A DNA stretch of 64,000 bases from Pseudisothecium myosuroides (Eukaryota; Streptophyta; Bryopsida; Hypnales; Lembophyllaceae): NCBI GenBank assembly GCA_951799445.1, contig OX637287.1, positions 19,096,224-19,160,223 of the forward strand, in the 5' to 3' direction. Both the position numbers and the translations under genes were made by a program. Position 1 is the stretch's first letter; every line of letters starts with the position of its first letter. This document shows positions 1 through 11,818 of the stretch, in pieces. The notes beneath the pieces are model-generated. The model ran no database searches. It was not told the DNA's origin and was given only the letters and a program-made list of their open reading frames with translations.

Positions 1-250
1 GGATGAAGGAGATACAAGCCCCCAAAGTTGCAGCCATCAACAACAGTTTGGTGAATTTAACTTGAACGTCTGAATTTCGATTGGCTTACAAAAAATCAGT
101 AAATCTTGGATTGATTCGAAAATTTTACCACACAAACTAGAAAAGAGAGCACAAATTTTCCAACAATTTTCATTGAATTTGGACATCAGATGCAAAAGTT
201 ACAGCAGTTTGAATTGGACTTGAAACTCTGAAACCTTGGGCGTTGAGGGG
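1..250 (-). mobile_element. End of a TTAA-bounded element (subgroup 3), partial
   Basis: This is the reverse complement of 2911-3176 over nearly its whole length with moderate divergence. It ends in ...CCTTGGGCGTTGAGGGG followed by TTAA at 251-254, matching the start of the element at 2911. The rest lies outside the window. No coding capacity is visible; short ORFs over it are not conserved between the two copies. Confidence 0.7.
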
Positions 251-254
251 TTAA

Positions 255-730
255 GGGTGCTGCAAGGCGTCTAGCCGCCAGCATGGGGTCGGATGGGTAT
301 GAATGATAATTGTCCCAAACTAACGCGTTGGCCAGCCTGGAAACTTCTGTTGTTGCAACATTGCTCAACTCATCACATGGCTCAGTGTGTGTGTTCTGGA
401 GGGGGGCCATGGTGCAGGACAAGCATCAGGACCCCGCCCGGGCGGTGGGGAAAGCGGGGAAGAGCGGCCCGGGGGTGTCAGACACCTATCGATGTTCCTC
501 TCATGGGGACAATCATCAACACTGCAGAAAGAAAGAAAGAAAGCACCCTTTCTGCGTTCATTTCCCATTTCTCATAAACCCATGTCCGGTTTTCAAGGCA
601 GATTTGTCACCATTCCATTGGACAGCCAGAAAAGCGTTATAACTCATAACGCAGCCCCTCTTTCTACACCCTTAGATTGGTGAAAAATATAGATATAGAT
701 GTTGGTGATGAACTATGAAACTTGGCATTC
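255..730. other. Unassigned stretch, GC-richer in 255-480
   Basis: The block 255-480 is clearly GC-richer than its surroundings, with runs such as GGGCGGTGGGGAAAGCGGGG. Several short overlapping ORFs cover it on both strands, but none has a recognisable motif, signal peptide or splice context. I see no gene and no terminal repeats. Confidence 0.4.
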
Positions 731-1789
731 AGGTAACTACACCTAAATCACACAGATAAGCTTTGTGGCATGACCAATATGTTTTAGAAAATGAGCAACA
801 ATTTTTGTATATAGATGAAGGACTATGAATCAGAATGCAAGTGGTTCTATAATTTTTGGACACATTGTGAATTAGTTACAAGTTTTCAAAGATGCAAGGT
901 GTAGGGTGCTAAAAGTGTCATGTAGGTGATGCCAAAATCAATTTGATACACACGAAGAAATGACTCTAGTAGTATCATAACATTTTGTAGAGAAGAAGTT
1001 AAAGCAACATGAATAAAATCCAAAATGGACCACTTGTGAGGTTGCCACCTCGACAATATTATTAATAGAGTTGCACACTACTCAAAATGGGTCTTAACCC
1101 CTAAAGTCCCAAGGCCATTTTTTTGTCAAAAAACACTCAAAACTGCCATTTCTGCTGCATTCATCCATAAAAGCAGAAAAAAGATTTTTTTAAGAATCTA
1201 ACCATAGGATCTTATACTTCACTTGTCTGAGATCATGTGGTAAGAATTTCATCCAATTTGACCGTACGGATTGGAAGATATTAGCATTCAAAGTTGGGCA
1301 AAAAGTTTTTTTCCAAGATTGCCCGAAAAACAAGATTGTCCATAACTTTCTCATCACTAGTCCAAATAGAATGAATCAAAGCTTTACATGTAGACAAACA
1401 TATAATATTTTAGGAAAAAATTAAAATTAAAATTATTTTGACTTTTTGTGATTTTTTTTGGGCTGCCCGCCGACCTCCATATTTGGCTTTTTGTGCAATA
1501 ACTTTTGCTTCCGGGCACCGATTGAAATAAAAATTATATTCCCAAGAAGCTTATGTGTTTTTCTAGCTTTATAAGAAGTTTTATAAAATTATGATGAATA
1601 TTGAGACTGTGCGAGCCTACCCAAACTTGCATTTTGGCCCCCGTAGGGCCAATGGGACTTTAGGGGTTAACTCCACCTTATACTTGTCCTTGTAATGTGC
1701 ACCATTTTGGATATCCTTTATCCATGTTCATTTTCCTTCAAAAATAGGGATTGATTTTGAGGACTAGTCTATTTTAGGTGTAGTTACCT
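731..1789. mobile_element. Possible DNA transposon with AGGTAACTACACC terminal inverted repeats
   Basis: The left end AGGTAACTACACCTAAA (731-747) is repeated inverted at 1773-1789. The TTAA-bounded element 1098-1666 is nested inside, so the host is about 0.49 kb once that is removed. A similar right end occurs at 24373-24391. No clear target duplication is seen, and no ORF. Superfamily unknown. Confidence 0.45.
1098..1666 (-). mobile_element. TTAA-bounded element, subgroup 1, minus orientation, internally short
   Basis: TTAA flanks it at 1094-1097 and 1667-1670. The left end CCCCTAAAGTCCCAAGGCC is the reverse complement of the right ends of the plus-oriented copies at 22013 and 23427. The right end mirrors their left ends, including the GGGCCC-type hairpin near the terminus. 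It retains the GC-rich core (GGGCTGCCCGCCG near 1460). At 569 bp it is shorter than the roughly 930-bp relatives, so it carries an internal deletion. Confidence 0.75.
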
Positions 1790-2254
1790 TATGTCCCATA
1801 ATGCTCTTAGAGCCTCCCGGCTCTCGAGCATTATGTAGTCCATTTCTAATTTCGGCAGTCAAAACACCCTTGCAACCCAATTGAAAAGAGTTTTGCAATA
1901 ACAATAAAATAAGAAAAAAAATTGTATTCAAGAATTGTTTATTTAACTAGGTGTGAATAAAACTTGGGCCCCTCGCTTATTTTGCTCAATATTTGAAGAC
2001 TAAGGGGAAGAGGTCCAGAAACCACTAGGTCTCTCAAAGCGTTTTCTAACACGGAGATACAGTTTTTCTTTTTCATTGCACCAACAATGTACAAGTAGTT
2101 TACATTTCAAGAGGTGGACGCTTTTGATGACCATTGCGTTGCAACTTCAAAAATTTGCAACTAATTTTATGAAACTCCAAAACAATATGAAACGACTCGG
2201 ATTAGATGCCAAACAAACAACTTGGGTTGATGCCCCCAAATCAATTTCCAGCTC
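1790..2254. repeat. Dispersed repeat shared with about 20.4-20.6 kb
   Basis: The stretch from about 2010 to 2225 (near ACACGGAGATACAG, then GTACAAGTAG..., then a run ending TTAGATGCCAA) parallels 20420-20585 at clear but imperfect similarity. At 20.4 kb the same sequence sits between AAGGTAG-type inverted repeats. No gene is apparent; a 60-residue ORF here is not preserved at 20.4 kb. Confidence 0.5.
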
Positions 2255-2258
2255 TTAA

Positions 2259-2906
2259 CTCCTAAATGACCAACGCACCAAATTTTGGTGTTGACAAAAC
2301 TTTGAAGTTAAATAAAACCTAACCAAGTTGCTATTTGTAGTAATTTATATTTTTAAGAGATTCTTTTTGAAGTCTAGTTTTAGCGTCCAAAATCTGATTT
2401 TGAAAATGACTGATTAGAAATTTTCTATTCAAGATTTTGTGCAAGGGTACCCATTGCAATCTTGACTTTTTGTAGTGTTGAGGACTCTTGGAAATGAGCC
2501 TCAAATACACTTGATCTTGGAGGAAAAATCACATTAGAAATTCATTTAAAAAAATTGTAGAGTAGATTTTGAGAAGCTATAAATTGATTGGGGTTCTGCA
2601 TGTTAGGTCCTTTAACCTCATATTTTTGGGTTGACCAAATTTTTAGATTTAGTATGTGACAAGAGGATTGAAAGACTTCAAGTCAATTTTGCAATTTTAA
2701 CATCCTCATGTTCAAATATTATAATCTTTCAACTCATAAGTGACATTGTTGTGTTTTCTTTTCCTATGTGACTTCTAACATGTCTAGTTTGAATTTGTAC
2801 AGTTACAATTAAAAACAAATTGATACAATTTATCAAAATGTTGGCTTTTCGTTCAATTTAGAGCAAATTCCTAGAAGTTCAAAAACAGGCCTTAGGTATT
2901 TAGGGG
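2259..2906. mobile_element. TTAA-bounded element, divergent subgroup
   Basis: It is flanked by TTAA at 2255-2258 and 2907-2910. The left end is CTCCTAAATGACC and the right end is GGTATTTAGGGG, fitting the shared terminal consensus CCCCTAAAGGNCC with mismatches. The interior does not match subgroups 1 or 2. Its right-hand TTAA is also the left-hand TTAA of the next element, so the two abut with a single target copy between them. Confidence 0.55.
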
Positions 2907-3492
2907 TTAACCCTTCAACGCCCAAGGGGCCTCCAAAAGGCCTCACAGAGTTTCAAGTCCAATTCAAAGTGCTATAACTTTTGCATCTCATGTCGAAATT
3001 CAATGAAAATTGTTGGAAAACTTGTGCTCTCTCTTCTAGTTTGCGTAGTAAAATTTTCAGATCAATTCAAGATGTAATGATTTTTTGTAAGCCAATCGAA
3101 GTTCAGACATTCAAGTTGAGTTCACCAAACTGCTATAGATGGCTGCAACTTCAGGGGCTTGTATCTCCTTCATCCAATGTTTATTTTCAATAAAACTTGT
3201 TGGGTTTTGTTCCCCTTGAAGTCTAGTTATTGTGGAAAAAAATTTCATGTGAATCCAAGTTGTTTTGAATGCTTGGGAGCAATTTGAAGTTCAAAATCCC
3301 AACATTTTTGGATTACAGTGAACTTTTGCAGCTTGTTTCTTCTTCATACAGTGTCCGTTTCCAATAATTATATTTTGGAAAAGTTGCGCATACTAGTCTA
3401 GTTCGTGTGGCTAAAATTTCATATCAATCCAAAAAGGTATGAGTCAGTGAGAAGCATTTTAATAGAAGGAGGTTCAACTTTAGATGTGTTTT

Positions 3493-6172
3493 CACTACAA
3501 GAAAGTGGTGCAAAGAATGACTTGCATAAATGACTGCAAACAAGTCATTGTGATCACTTTGACTGCAAAATGACTAGAGGGCCTTGGAGTCATTGTAGTC
3601 GAGTCGTATACGTAAACGACTCGAGATATATTATCACCATCCATTTTAAGGAAGGATGTAGAATTGGATGAAAAAGAAATGGGTGAAGTGATAAAGAAAG
3701 TTAGGCTTAAGCAAATGTCTATAGAACTGCCATGTGGAAAGTGGGACCCCTGAAACATCTAACGTGGACATCCACGTGGCCAGTCATTCTTTAGTCATTT
3801 TGAAGTTATGACTGACCCATGATAAATCTGACGTGGATGGCCACGTAGGATGTCGTTCCTGAGTCATTTAAAAGTCATTTTGCAGTCGTTTAGCAATGAC
3901 GCCTATTTAGGATTCAGGTGACGTGGTTGCTGAGGTCTCAAATCATTTTTGAGTCATTTTAAAGTTAACATGATGTCTACAAAAAGGAATGTAGGGCCCA
4001 TTATTTGGAAAGTAGTCACTCATCAATTACTTAGAAATACATTTATAATTACAATTCAGTCATTGAATTTCACTTAATCAAGAGTACAATGACAATTGCA
4101 TGGGAACTAGTTATTTTGCAATCACATATCAATACAATCAAAGTTTTACAACAATATACCATGCACAATACACCATACATCATAGTTGGCATTTGTGTCA
4201 CATGACTTTCAAAGCCACTTAGAATGTGAGTATGTAGAGTTGAAATGACAAGCCTTTTATACAAGTAGGGTGGTAGGAGGCAAGATAAACCATGTGGGAT
4301 ATGTAAAACGCAGGAATTGTGTTACAAGTAATATTTCAGACCTCATTTAGGCATAGTAGATTAATTTTTTTCAAAAACCTTTGAACTAAGAAAAGTTGGG
4401 AAATCAATCTCACTTTCATCTCCAAAAATCCATTTTGGATTTCAAGCCTCAAATCAAAAGTTATAGACAAATTTGAGAAAGAGATTGGAAAGGATATTTT
4501 TTTGGACATTTTCTAACATCTTTAAATTTTGTCCAACCTTATGGTATATGACCTATGATGAAAATGTGCTCAAGATGCAGAGGAAGTGTGATGAAAGATA
4601 CAAAAAATGTTTGAAAATCGCACAATGCATCACAATGCAAAAGGCGCTGAAGTAGTAGTTGAATAGCTGCTCAGTAATCTAAGACGTTTCAGCTCATTCT
4701 ACAGTCTCAAGAAGTCATATTGCAGTTGCAGAGGAAGTCATTTTGCAGTCATTTTGTAGTCTTAGGAAGTCATTCTTCAGTGGCACCGGAGAAGCAACAT
4801 TGTTGTCCATGTAAGAAGAAAACAAGATTTAACAACTGCTCTCTTGAATTATGAAAACACCTTCCAACCATTATGTTGGAACCTCACGAATGTCCATTTT
4901 GAATCATATGAAATGTCCGGAAATATTGTGAAGTTATCGTCGCAAATGAACCAAAATCATAGCTACTATCTTGGTAGGAGTATAAATGAATCTTAAAATG
5001 GACCCCAACTAAGAAAACAATAGACTCCAACAAAGCAAAAAAGCCACCGGAAATGCATGATTTATAAGAATGGAAAGAAGATTTTTTTCTTTTTAAAGAA
5101 GGCCAAAGAAATAAATTTAAAAAGAGAAACAAAGAATAGAAAAAAGAGAAAGTTAAAAAATATATATTTAAAGAAATGAAGAAGAGAAGAGAAAAAAAAT
5201 TGAATAAGAAAAATAAATTATAAGGAGTACAAAATAAAGAAAAAAAATTGAAAAACTGAAAATTATCGAAAAGAAAAATAATCTTGTTGTTTTTAATAAA
5301 AAAATTAGGAAATGGCAACAAATGAAACTAATAAGAGAAAAATTAAAAAATCAACAATACATTAAAGGAAAAAAGGTAGAAAAAGAGATGAAAAGATTAA
5401 AATAAATTTTAAGAAGAAAATGAACAAGAAATAAAAAAGAAAACAGAAAATGACGGAGAAGGAAGAAGCCTTTTGTATGCATCATTTTCTAAAGCTTGGA
5501 CGAATGACTTCAAATCTTTCGATCCCAATGGTCAAAAAATCAAAATATAAACAAAGAGTGTATATTTAGAGTAATTAGGAACTAAGGCACTTTAATTGCC
5601 TATAATTTAATAATTTATTTGTGGATGACACATCATCTTGTCAAAGTTGCATTTTTTAATAATGTGGCACATAGAAACATCCTAAAGAATAGAACTATTT
5701 TGTGCCAAAGTATTAAGTAAGATGCAGTGACTAATCAGTCATTTTGTAGTAGCCCTGCAGTGAAACTTGGATCGTTCAGAAAATCTTTTACCGCCATGTC
5801 TTTTATAGTGGCCCCTCTCTTTATCTTTTTCCATCAATAAGCCTAAATTTTCCAAAGTCGTTTGTCAGTTACACTTCAGTCATTTTTTAGTTGTGTTGCA
5901 GTGAACAGTAAGTTACAATACATAACAACTGCTTCCTTGTCTTTGACTAGGCCTCCATTTTGGAATGTCGACGATGCTATGGACAGAATGTGGAGGATGA
6001 AACTTATTCCTTGTTCACTCTTCATCTTGCAGTCGCGGACGTGACTCTAGCTTCACTTGGATATTGTGGAGTTAGCAGCGCTGGTGCAATTAGGGAGCCC
6101 CAGTCATTCTGAAGTCACATTTTCCATGAAGTCATTCTTTGCAGTCGCATATTTGCCCATTTTCTTGTAGTG
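3493..6172. mobile_element. Non-autonomous CACTA (En/Spm-type) transposon, copy 1
   Basis: It starts CACTACAAGAAA (3493-3504), ends TTTCTTGTAGTG (6161-6172), and is flanked by the 3-bp duplication TTT (3490-3492, 6173-6175). Both subterminal regions are crowded with short direct and inverted motifs of the type AGTCATTTTGCAGTC, as expected for transposase-binding repeats. The centre (about 5070-5460) is an A/G-only tract. It is collinear with 36415-39306 through most of its length. No transposase ORF is visible; the 145-codon minus ORF at 4884-5321 is an artefact of the purine tract. Confidence 0.93.
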
Positions 6173-6460
6173 TTTGCTTGCAACTTTTCTTGCTAATTTT
6201 TGACATTTGAAAGCCATTTTGTAGACACAATGAATCAATTCAATTTTGTTTTTTTTCACCAAATGAATGTGTTTGTATGTTGATTTTGAATCACTTTGTA
6301 GTTTAAATTTTTTTCATTTGAGGAGGTTTAGAAATCGAATTTCACCTCCAAATGTGTTTCTAGGAAAATTTCAGCATCTTTTTTCTACACTAAAACATTA
6401 TAATCTTCCAATCTACACGGTCAAATGACTCCAAATTTGATTCACGTCATCTACAGTAAG

Positions 6461-7275
6461 GTCTACTTCATTTACGAATTTTTGAAATTGCAAGGAAGGA
6501 AATTTTACATCTGCCAACTTTGACAGCCTCCCGAGGGCTCAAAAATTGGTCTTTGACCATGAAATTTTTACCACAACATCATCTTTAATTTAGTTATATG
6601 TGCGCCAAATTTCAAAACCAAATGATTTACATGAAAAGTTTCAAGTTTTTCCGTGTGAAATTTTAACCCAAAAAATGACACAATCCCAAGGGCTGAAAAA
6701 ATCGTTCTCACAACTACACATGTTGGTAGAATTAGCATATATTTTTTTGTGTGAATATTTTGAACTTGAAATTTGTCACACATGTTATTAACATAGAGAT
6801 GATTTCATCATAAAAATTTCATGGTAAATAAACAATTTTTCAACCCTTGGGATAGTATCAAAGTTGGTAGTAGTCAAATTGTTTCTCACAACTACCCATG
6901 TTGGTAGATTTTGAATATCTATTTTTGTGGGGGTCTTTTGGACTTGAAACTTTTCACACATGTAATCAACATATAGATGGTCCTATGCCAAAAATTTCAT
7001 AGAAAAAGAAGAAAACTTCAATCCTTGGGAGAGTATCAAAGTTGGCAGTAGTAAAACAAATTTCACGACTGCACATGTTGGTAGATTTTGAATATCTTTT
7101 TTGTGTAAATCATTTGGCCTTGAAATTTGGCGTTCATATAACTAACTTAAAGATGATGTTGTGGTAAAAATTTCATGGTCAAAGACCAATTTTTGAGCCC
7201 TCGAGAGGCTGTCAAAGTTGGCAGATGTAAAATTTCCTTCTCTGCGATTTCGAAAATTCGTAAATGAAGTAGACC
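6461..7275. repeat. Long inverted repeat enclosing about three tandem ~175-bp units
   Basis: Arms of about 140 bp (near 6461-6600 and 7130-7275) are reverse complements, sharing CTGCCAACTTTGACAGCCTC on the left and its mirror on the right. Between them lie about three related units, each with CACATGTTGGTAGA (near 6717, 6896, 7072) and a spaced run AGTATCAAAGTTGG. It lies inside the TTAA element 2911-7400 and could fold into a long hairpin. Confidence 0.75.
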
Positions 7276-7404
7276 TTACTATACAACACGTACTCTACAA
7301 GATTGTACGGTTGAGATTTTATACCTTACTAACATTTTGAACTACATCACTTCAAAAACAATGATGTTTTTAGAACCAAAAAGGCCCCGGGCCTTGAGGG
7401 GTTA

Positions 7405-7535
7405 AGAGCAGCCCCACTGCAACACGCTGAAGCAACATTGTGAAGCAAATCAATGGAGGACATTCCTCATTATTAGGAGATCAATGGTGCATAACCTTTA
7501 GAGTGATGCTTCAGCGTGTTGCAATGGGGCTGCTC
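7405..7535. mobile_element. Tourist-like (PIF/Harbinger) MITE
   Basis: This 131-bp element has terminal inverted repeats of about 30 bp. The left end is GAGCAGCCCCACTGCAACAC; the right end is its complement with a few mismatches. It is flanked by the 3-bp duplication TAA (7402-7404 and 7536-7538), typical of PIF/Harbinger. The insertion site is the TTAA that borders the element ending at 7400. Confidence 0.85.
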
Positions 7536-7539
7536 TAAT

Positions 7540-8880
7540 GAACCTCGTTATGAACCTCCTACCTTGTTGTCATGTCCAGTGTCCACCCATGTCATTCAAA
7601 GGAGGCAATTTTTGTGTCCAGAAGGGAAAAATTGGTCACTCATGTTCACTGGAAGCTACTATTCAATTCTGAACAAATTTGGTCACTTGTGCTTCCTGAA
7701 TTCAATCTAGAAAACCTCACTGAATACCAAAAAAAATGAAACAACGTGCCTTGGCCTCCCTGTACGGTGGGGCATCGCAAAGTGGTGCACCCACGTGGGC
7801 GGGGCCTCTTGACCAGTCCGCGAGGGCCACACGGCCCAAACTAGCTCACGCAAACTAATTGAAATAAACAGTTTGGACCCGATGGGCCCTAAGGGCTTGA
7901 ATTTGATAAGAGTCATAGGCATGCATGCAAATATCGTGAATTTTCACTTTTGCCTTGAAGTTCGCAGTCTGTGGTGTAACACAACCGGCATTCATTATAA
8001 TGGTTGGATGGTTTCAATTCAAGAATGCCTACAAAGTCGCAGCGATCATAGTGTTTATTAAGTTCGGTCACACTATTTAGGATCACACTATTTCCTTGCA
8101 ATGCACTTGCTTGTATATCAGTGTATTACAAAGATACAGAACACCTGTGCACTTAATCTATGCAAGACATATTTTCCAAATTATAGTTCATACCCACATA
8201 AGACTTTAATCATACTATTTCTAATAATACATTCATATATGAGCTAGCATACGGTATACATAACATCATTATGCAATGGTGCTAAGGTATCTTTGAGGTT
8301 CATCGAGGAAAGTTAACTTATTTATTAACATAGAAAAACAATTGGTGAACAAGCATAGAAGACCATTTGTAAGTAGTGTCAAATGCTCCTTTTCTAAAAG
8401 CATCGCCACAGCTACTCGCCAAAGGCACCCAACATGGGCAATGGGCGGGCCGTGGCTTAGAAATTACCCCAAAGCACGCTCGCCAAGGGCAAAAATATGC
8501 CCGGCCACTTCCAAAAATGAAGAAGGCACGGGCAAATGGAGACTCTTGAACACGGCTCACCAAGCTATATAATAATTTTTTGAATCCCACCTTTTGAAAG
8601 CTTCTCTTCAAAAGTCAAAGGGATTCTTCTTAAAACAATAAAATAATAAGTATGGTACACCTTTTGACCACTTTGCGAGTCTTCCCGTGGGCCTGTGATT
8701 CTTCAATCGAAATGACGGCACGCCAAACAACAATTCCTTGTTTGGCGCCCTCGTTCCGCTGCTTAGATGTGGGGATGCTTTAAGGATGTTTGTATGACAT
8801 GCTTATTAATCCTTGAGGAAATGGTATTCATTCTCGGTAGAAACTGCCCAACATTGTCAAAACTTGTCATAGAGTAAAAA
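7540..8880. other. Unassigned AT-rich stretch with no recognised gene
   Basis: It contains a GC-richer patch at 7740-7830 and another at 8400-8530 (GGGCGGGCCGTGGC and similar). Short ORFs on both strands overlap each other and show no motifs. No terminal repeats were recognised. Confidence 0.35.
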
Positions 8881-9412
8881 TACCCTCTATCCCAAAATGA
8901 TCTTTTTGTTGTGCTTGTGACATTGCAAATTGGTCAAATTTGGCTTTCAATTGCTATTTGGAACCAACAAAACAAATCCAAATAGTAGCTCCCCCTCCAT
9001 CTGTGCAATCATCAATCAAAAGACAAACAAATTGACTAAAGGGGTCAATCAACACTGTTTGCTCTTATTTTTGCATCTCTTTGAATTTTGCCCAATTGAA
9101 AGAGATGAAGTTCTAGGAGGCAAAACAAAAGCTGCCACACATGGTCTTAGGCATATCCTAAATGTTCACAAAATGAAGAGCTTACATTGAACAATTGATT
9201 GTCCAGTGGTGCTTCTTGAAAATGCACAAAAAATTATACTTTTCAATATTCCAAAACTGCACTTTGAAAAGGGCTTCAAAACTCAAAGTTTCTAGAATGA
9301 TAGGAGTACACCAAACTCTACTTATAGTACGAAATAGGTTTTAAGAATGTTATTTATAGCCTTAATCCAGAACATTTTGTCTAACTGGAAGATCATTTTC
9401 GAACAAAGGGAG
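8881..9412. mobile_element. Probable Stowaway-type (Tc1/mariner) element with a degenerate left end
   Basis: The left end reads CCCTCTATCCCAAAATGATC. The reverse complement of the right end is CTCCCTTTGTTCGAAAATGAT, and the right end is followed by TA at 9413-9414. The CTCCCT(C)CGT-like terminus and TA flank match the Stowaway pattern. The left terminal two bases and TA are not well preserved. No ORF. Confidence 0.55.
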
Positions 9413-9725
9413 TAATATTAGTAAAATTGAACCATAATTTTTCTTAATATGATATTATGAAAATTTGTGGATTTTTTTTTAAACATCAAATAATTAGATT
9501 ATGGAATTTGAACTTTGAAGTTAAATGATTTTTGTTTTGTTTTGTCTTATTTGACTTGATCATTCAACTTTGACTCTCTGATTCATCAAATAGAGAGATT
9601 TTTATGGCATTGATTGTTTTCTTTTTCCATTATTTTCTTTTTCGTAGCATTGAATTTTATGTCTTGTTAGTTACACACAAATTTTGCAAATTTCAAACGT
9701 AAAAAACCTGCCAGTGTAGCACATG

Positions 9726-9931
9726 TTGGGCAAAACTCCATGCCCTGTCCATTTCCCTCAATGGCTACAGAACTTTTGATTTGAGCACCCTATTGGGAAA
9801 AGAAAATTACTCCATTGTGCAAAGGGAGTTGGGCAAAACTTCACACCCTGTCCAATTTTTTTAGGCTACATAATTTTGATTTGAGCACCTCAATGGGGAA
9901 AAAATTATTTGCACGAGGGGAGTAAATGTCC
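9726..9931. repeat. Tandem duplication, period about 103 bp, two copies
   Basis: Unit 1 starts TTGGGCAAAACTCCATGCCC at 9726 and unit 2 starts TTGGGCAAAACTTCACACCC at 9829. Both run through a TTTTGATTTGAGCACC segment to an AAGGGAG/GGGGAG end. Function unknown. Confidence 0.75.
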
Positions 9932-10875
9932 ACATTGAGATAATCTTTTTTACACATGTACTTTCTATGCATGCCTAAGCCAATGGCGAGTTTGATTGGC
10001 CCTTGGAAAAAGGGGACCTCCTCCACCTTAAAATAGGATTTTTTTTACACTACTAGGCCTAGGGGCACATAGAATGAATTTCCTTGTCCATTCTTTGGAC
10101 CAAGATTTTGAAAAGATCCATCCAAAATTCACTTCATAAAAAGTACATAAATTCCCATTTGGCCACTTCAAGATTGTTTGTTCATTAGGGGTTAACTACA
10201 TTATGCCAAGCACATTTTCTCCAATCTACTGATCAAATTGCAAAATATTTAGCCTCTAAATTTTCAAATGGGAACCTTGAAGCATCTTGTTGTGTTTCAT
10301 TTTTCTAAAAAAAATAGCATATTGGATTTGCTTTGAACTCAATCTTTACAATAGTCCAAATTAAAATCCTATAAAGATTAGTTTACTTGCTAGAACAATC
10401 TCACCTTTGGGATTAGCGTGTTTGAATTATATCTTAGAACTATCAACGATTTAGATTTACCTTCCATCTTGTACCTACTTCTATATAACAATTATTGAAA
10501 AAAAAGAAAATCAATCCCCCCTTATAAACTGTCAACTCAATTCTTTAATATAATTTATTTTTCCAAGTCTATAATGCAAAAAATTAAGAGGATTCAAACT
10601 TTATCATTTAGTATGGCGTGGTAACAAAAGACATATTTCTTCATTTAAAATGCAAATATCTTGCAATCCAGATTGTCAAAGTGTCTCAAATGTCTTACAC
10701 ACATTCTCTTACTAGTCTAGTGCAAGTTTCTACAATCAAAGTTAGAAAAGAAATTGTTTTAATTTTTTTCTCTTTGCACTAGAAAATGATAGTTTCAAGT
10801 GATTTTTGACGGATAAAAAGTCTTTAAATATCTAAGAGTTGAAGTGCAAGAGGCTGTTAGAATTCGATTTGTGAT
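9932..10875. other. AT-rich stretch with an orphan TTAA-element end
   Basis: TTCATTAGGGGTTAAC at 10181-10196 resembles the right terminus of the TTAA elements, but no matching left end was found. The text at about 10350-10860 (paragraphs such as CAATCTCACC..GGGATTA and AATATCTTGCAATC) is related to the right halves of subgroup 1 elements, so it is probably a decayed copy. No gene. Confidence 0.45.
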
Positions 10876-10879
10876 TTAA

Positions 10880-11814
10880 CCCCTAAAGGACCAAACACCA
10901 TTTTTTGGCAGCATAGCGATTTTGGGCAGCTCACTACGAATGGAAATTTTATTACTTTTCTTTGAAATTCTCACACAAGATGTGCCCGAGGTGTAGCTTT
11001 AAGGCCCAACAATTTTCATAACTTTTGACTACATGGTTAAAAAGTTATTGCATGATATGTAATTTTCCACGTTCGGCGGGCAGCCCAGGCAGCTGAAAAA
11101 AATTCTTTAAAAATCACTTTTTTGAAAAATTAAAATTTGAAATTGGTTCTTTAGATTTATATATACATAGGAAGCTTTGAATCATTCCGTTTGGATTAAT
11201 GAGTCAAAAGTTATGAGGATTCTTAGTTTGAGTGTAGTTATGGAATCTCTACTCTAAAATAAACTTTGAAGTCCTTTATTTAACTCAATTTTCAATATTT
11301 TTGAAAAAAAATAAAAACATTGGGTGGAGATTGTTTATTACAACATTACAACCGTTGGGATTGGCATTTTTCAATTCCATAACAAAACTCTTGACAATTT
11401 AGTATTTTCAGTCATTCTCTACCTCTTTCTACTTATTATTTTTTTCCTATATGTTGCACAATTCCAAATGACCTGAAAATTTTCAAGCATGTAGCCAACT
11501 CGACTTGAAAAATGAATCCAAAGAGTAACCACCTTTTTGGACATTTTTTCATACAAATGTGACCTTGTGAAGGGTAGCTGCCCGTTTTTTTGCAGGGACA
11601 AAAAAAGGGGTTTTGTCAACTCAAACGCTAATATCTTGCAATCCACATGGTGGAAAATTCTGAAATTTTTTCCACATCTTCTTAAACCAGTGTACTACAA
11701 GATCCTACGGTTACATGTGTTCAAAAATGTTTTTTTTCTAAAATTTGGTACTTGTATTAGAAATGGCAGTTTTGGAGCGGTTTTGGTGAAAACATAGTCA
11801 AAAACCTTTAGGGG
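10880..11814 (+). mobile_element. TTAA-bounded element, subgroup 2, plus orientation
   Basis: TTAA lies at 10876-10879 and 11815-11818. The left end is CCCCTAAAGGACCAAACACC, the right end ...AAAAACCTTTAGGGG. It carries the GC-rich core GCGGGCAGCCCAGGCAGC at 11076-11093. Its reverse complement aligns along the length with 12572-13564 and 14421-15344. Short ORFs over it are shared only as repeat sequence and carry no transposase motif. Confidence 0.88.
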
Positions 11815-11818
11815 TTAA

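Larger units (their letters stand above)
2911..7400 (+). mobile_element. TTAA-bounded element, subgroup 3, split by a CACTA insertion
   Basis: The left end is CCCTTCAACGCCCAAGG after TTAA 2907-2910. The right end is CCCGGGCCTTGAGGGG before TTAA 7401-7404. Removing the CACTA element and one target copy leaves about 1.8 kb, so this subgroup is longer than the others. The right half carries the inverted and tandem structure described at 6461-7275. The pairing of these two ends is an inference from matching termini and nesting. No transposase ORF is present. Confidence 0.55.

Noticed and set aside
4884..5321. 145-codon minus-strand ORF rich in Phe, Leu and Ser
   Set aside because: It is the antisense of the A/G-only core of the CACTA element. 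Composition alone gives Phe/Leu/Ser codons, and the second CACTA copy does not preserve the frame.
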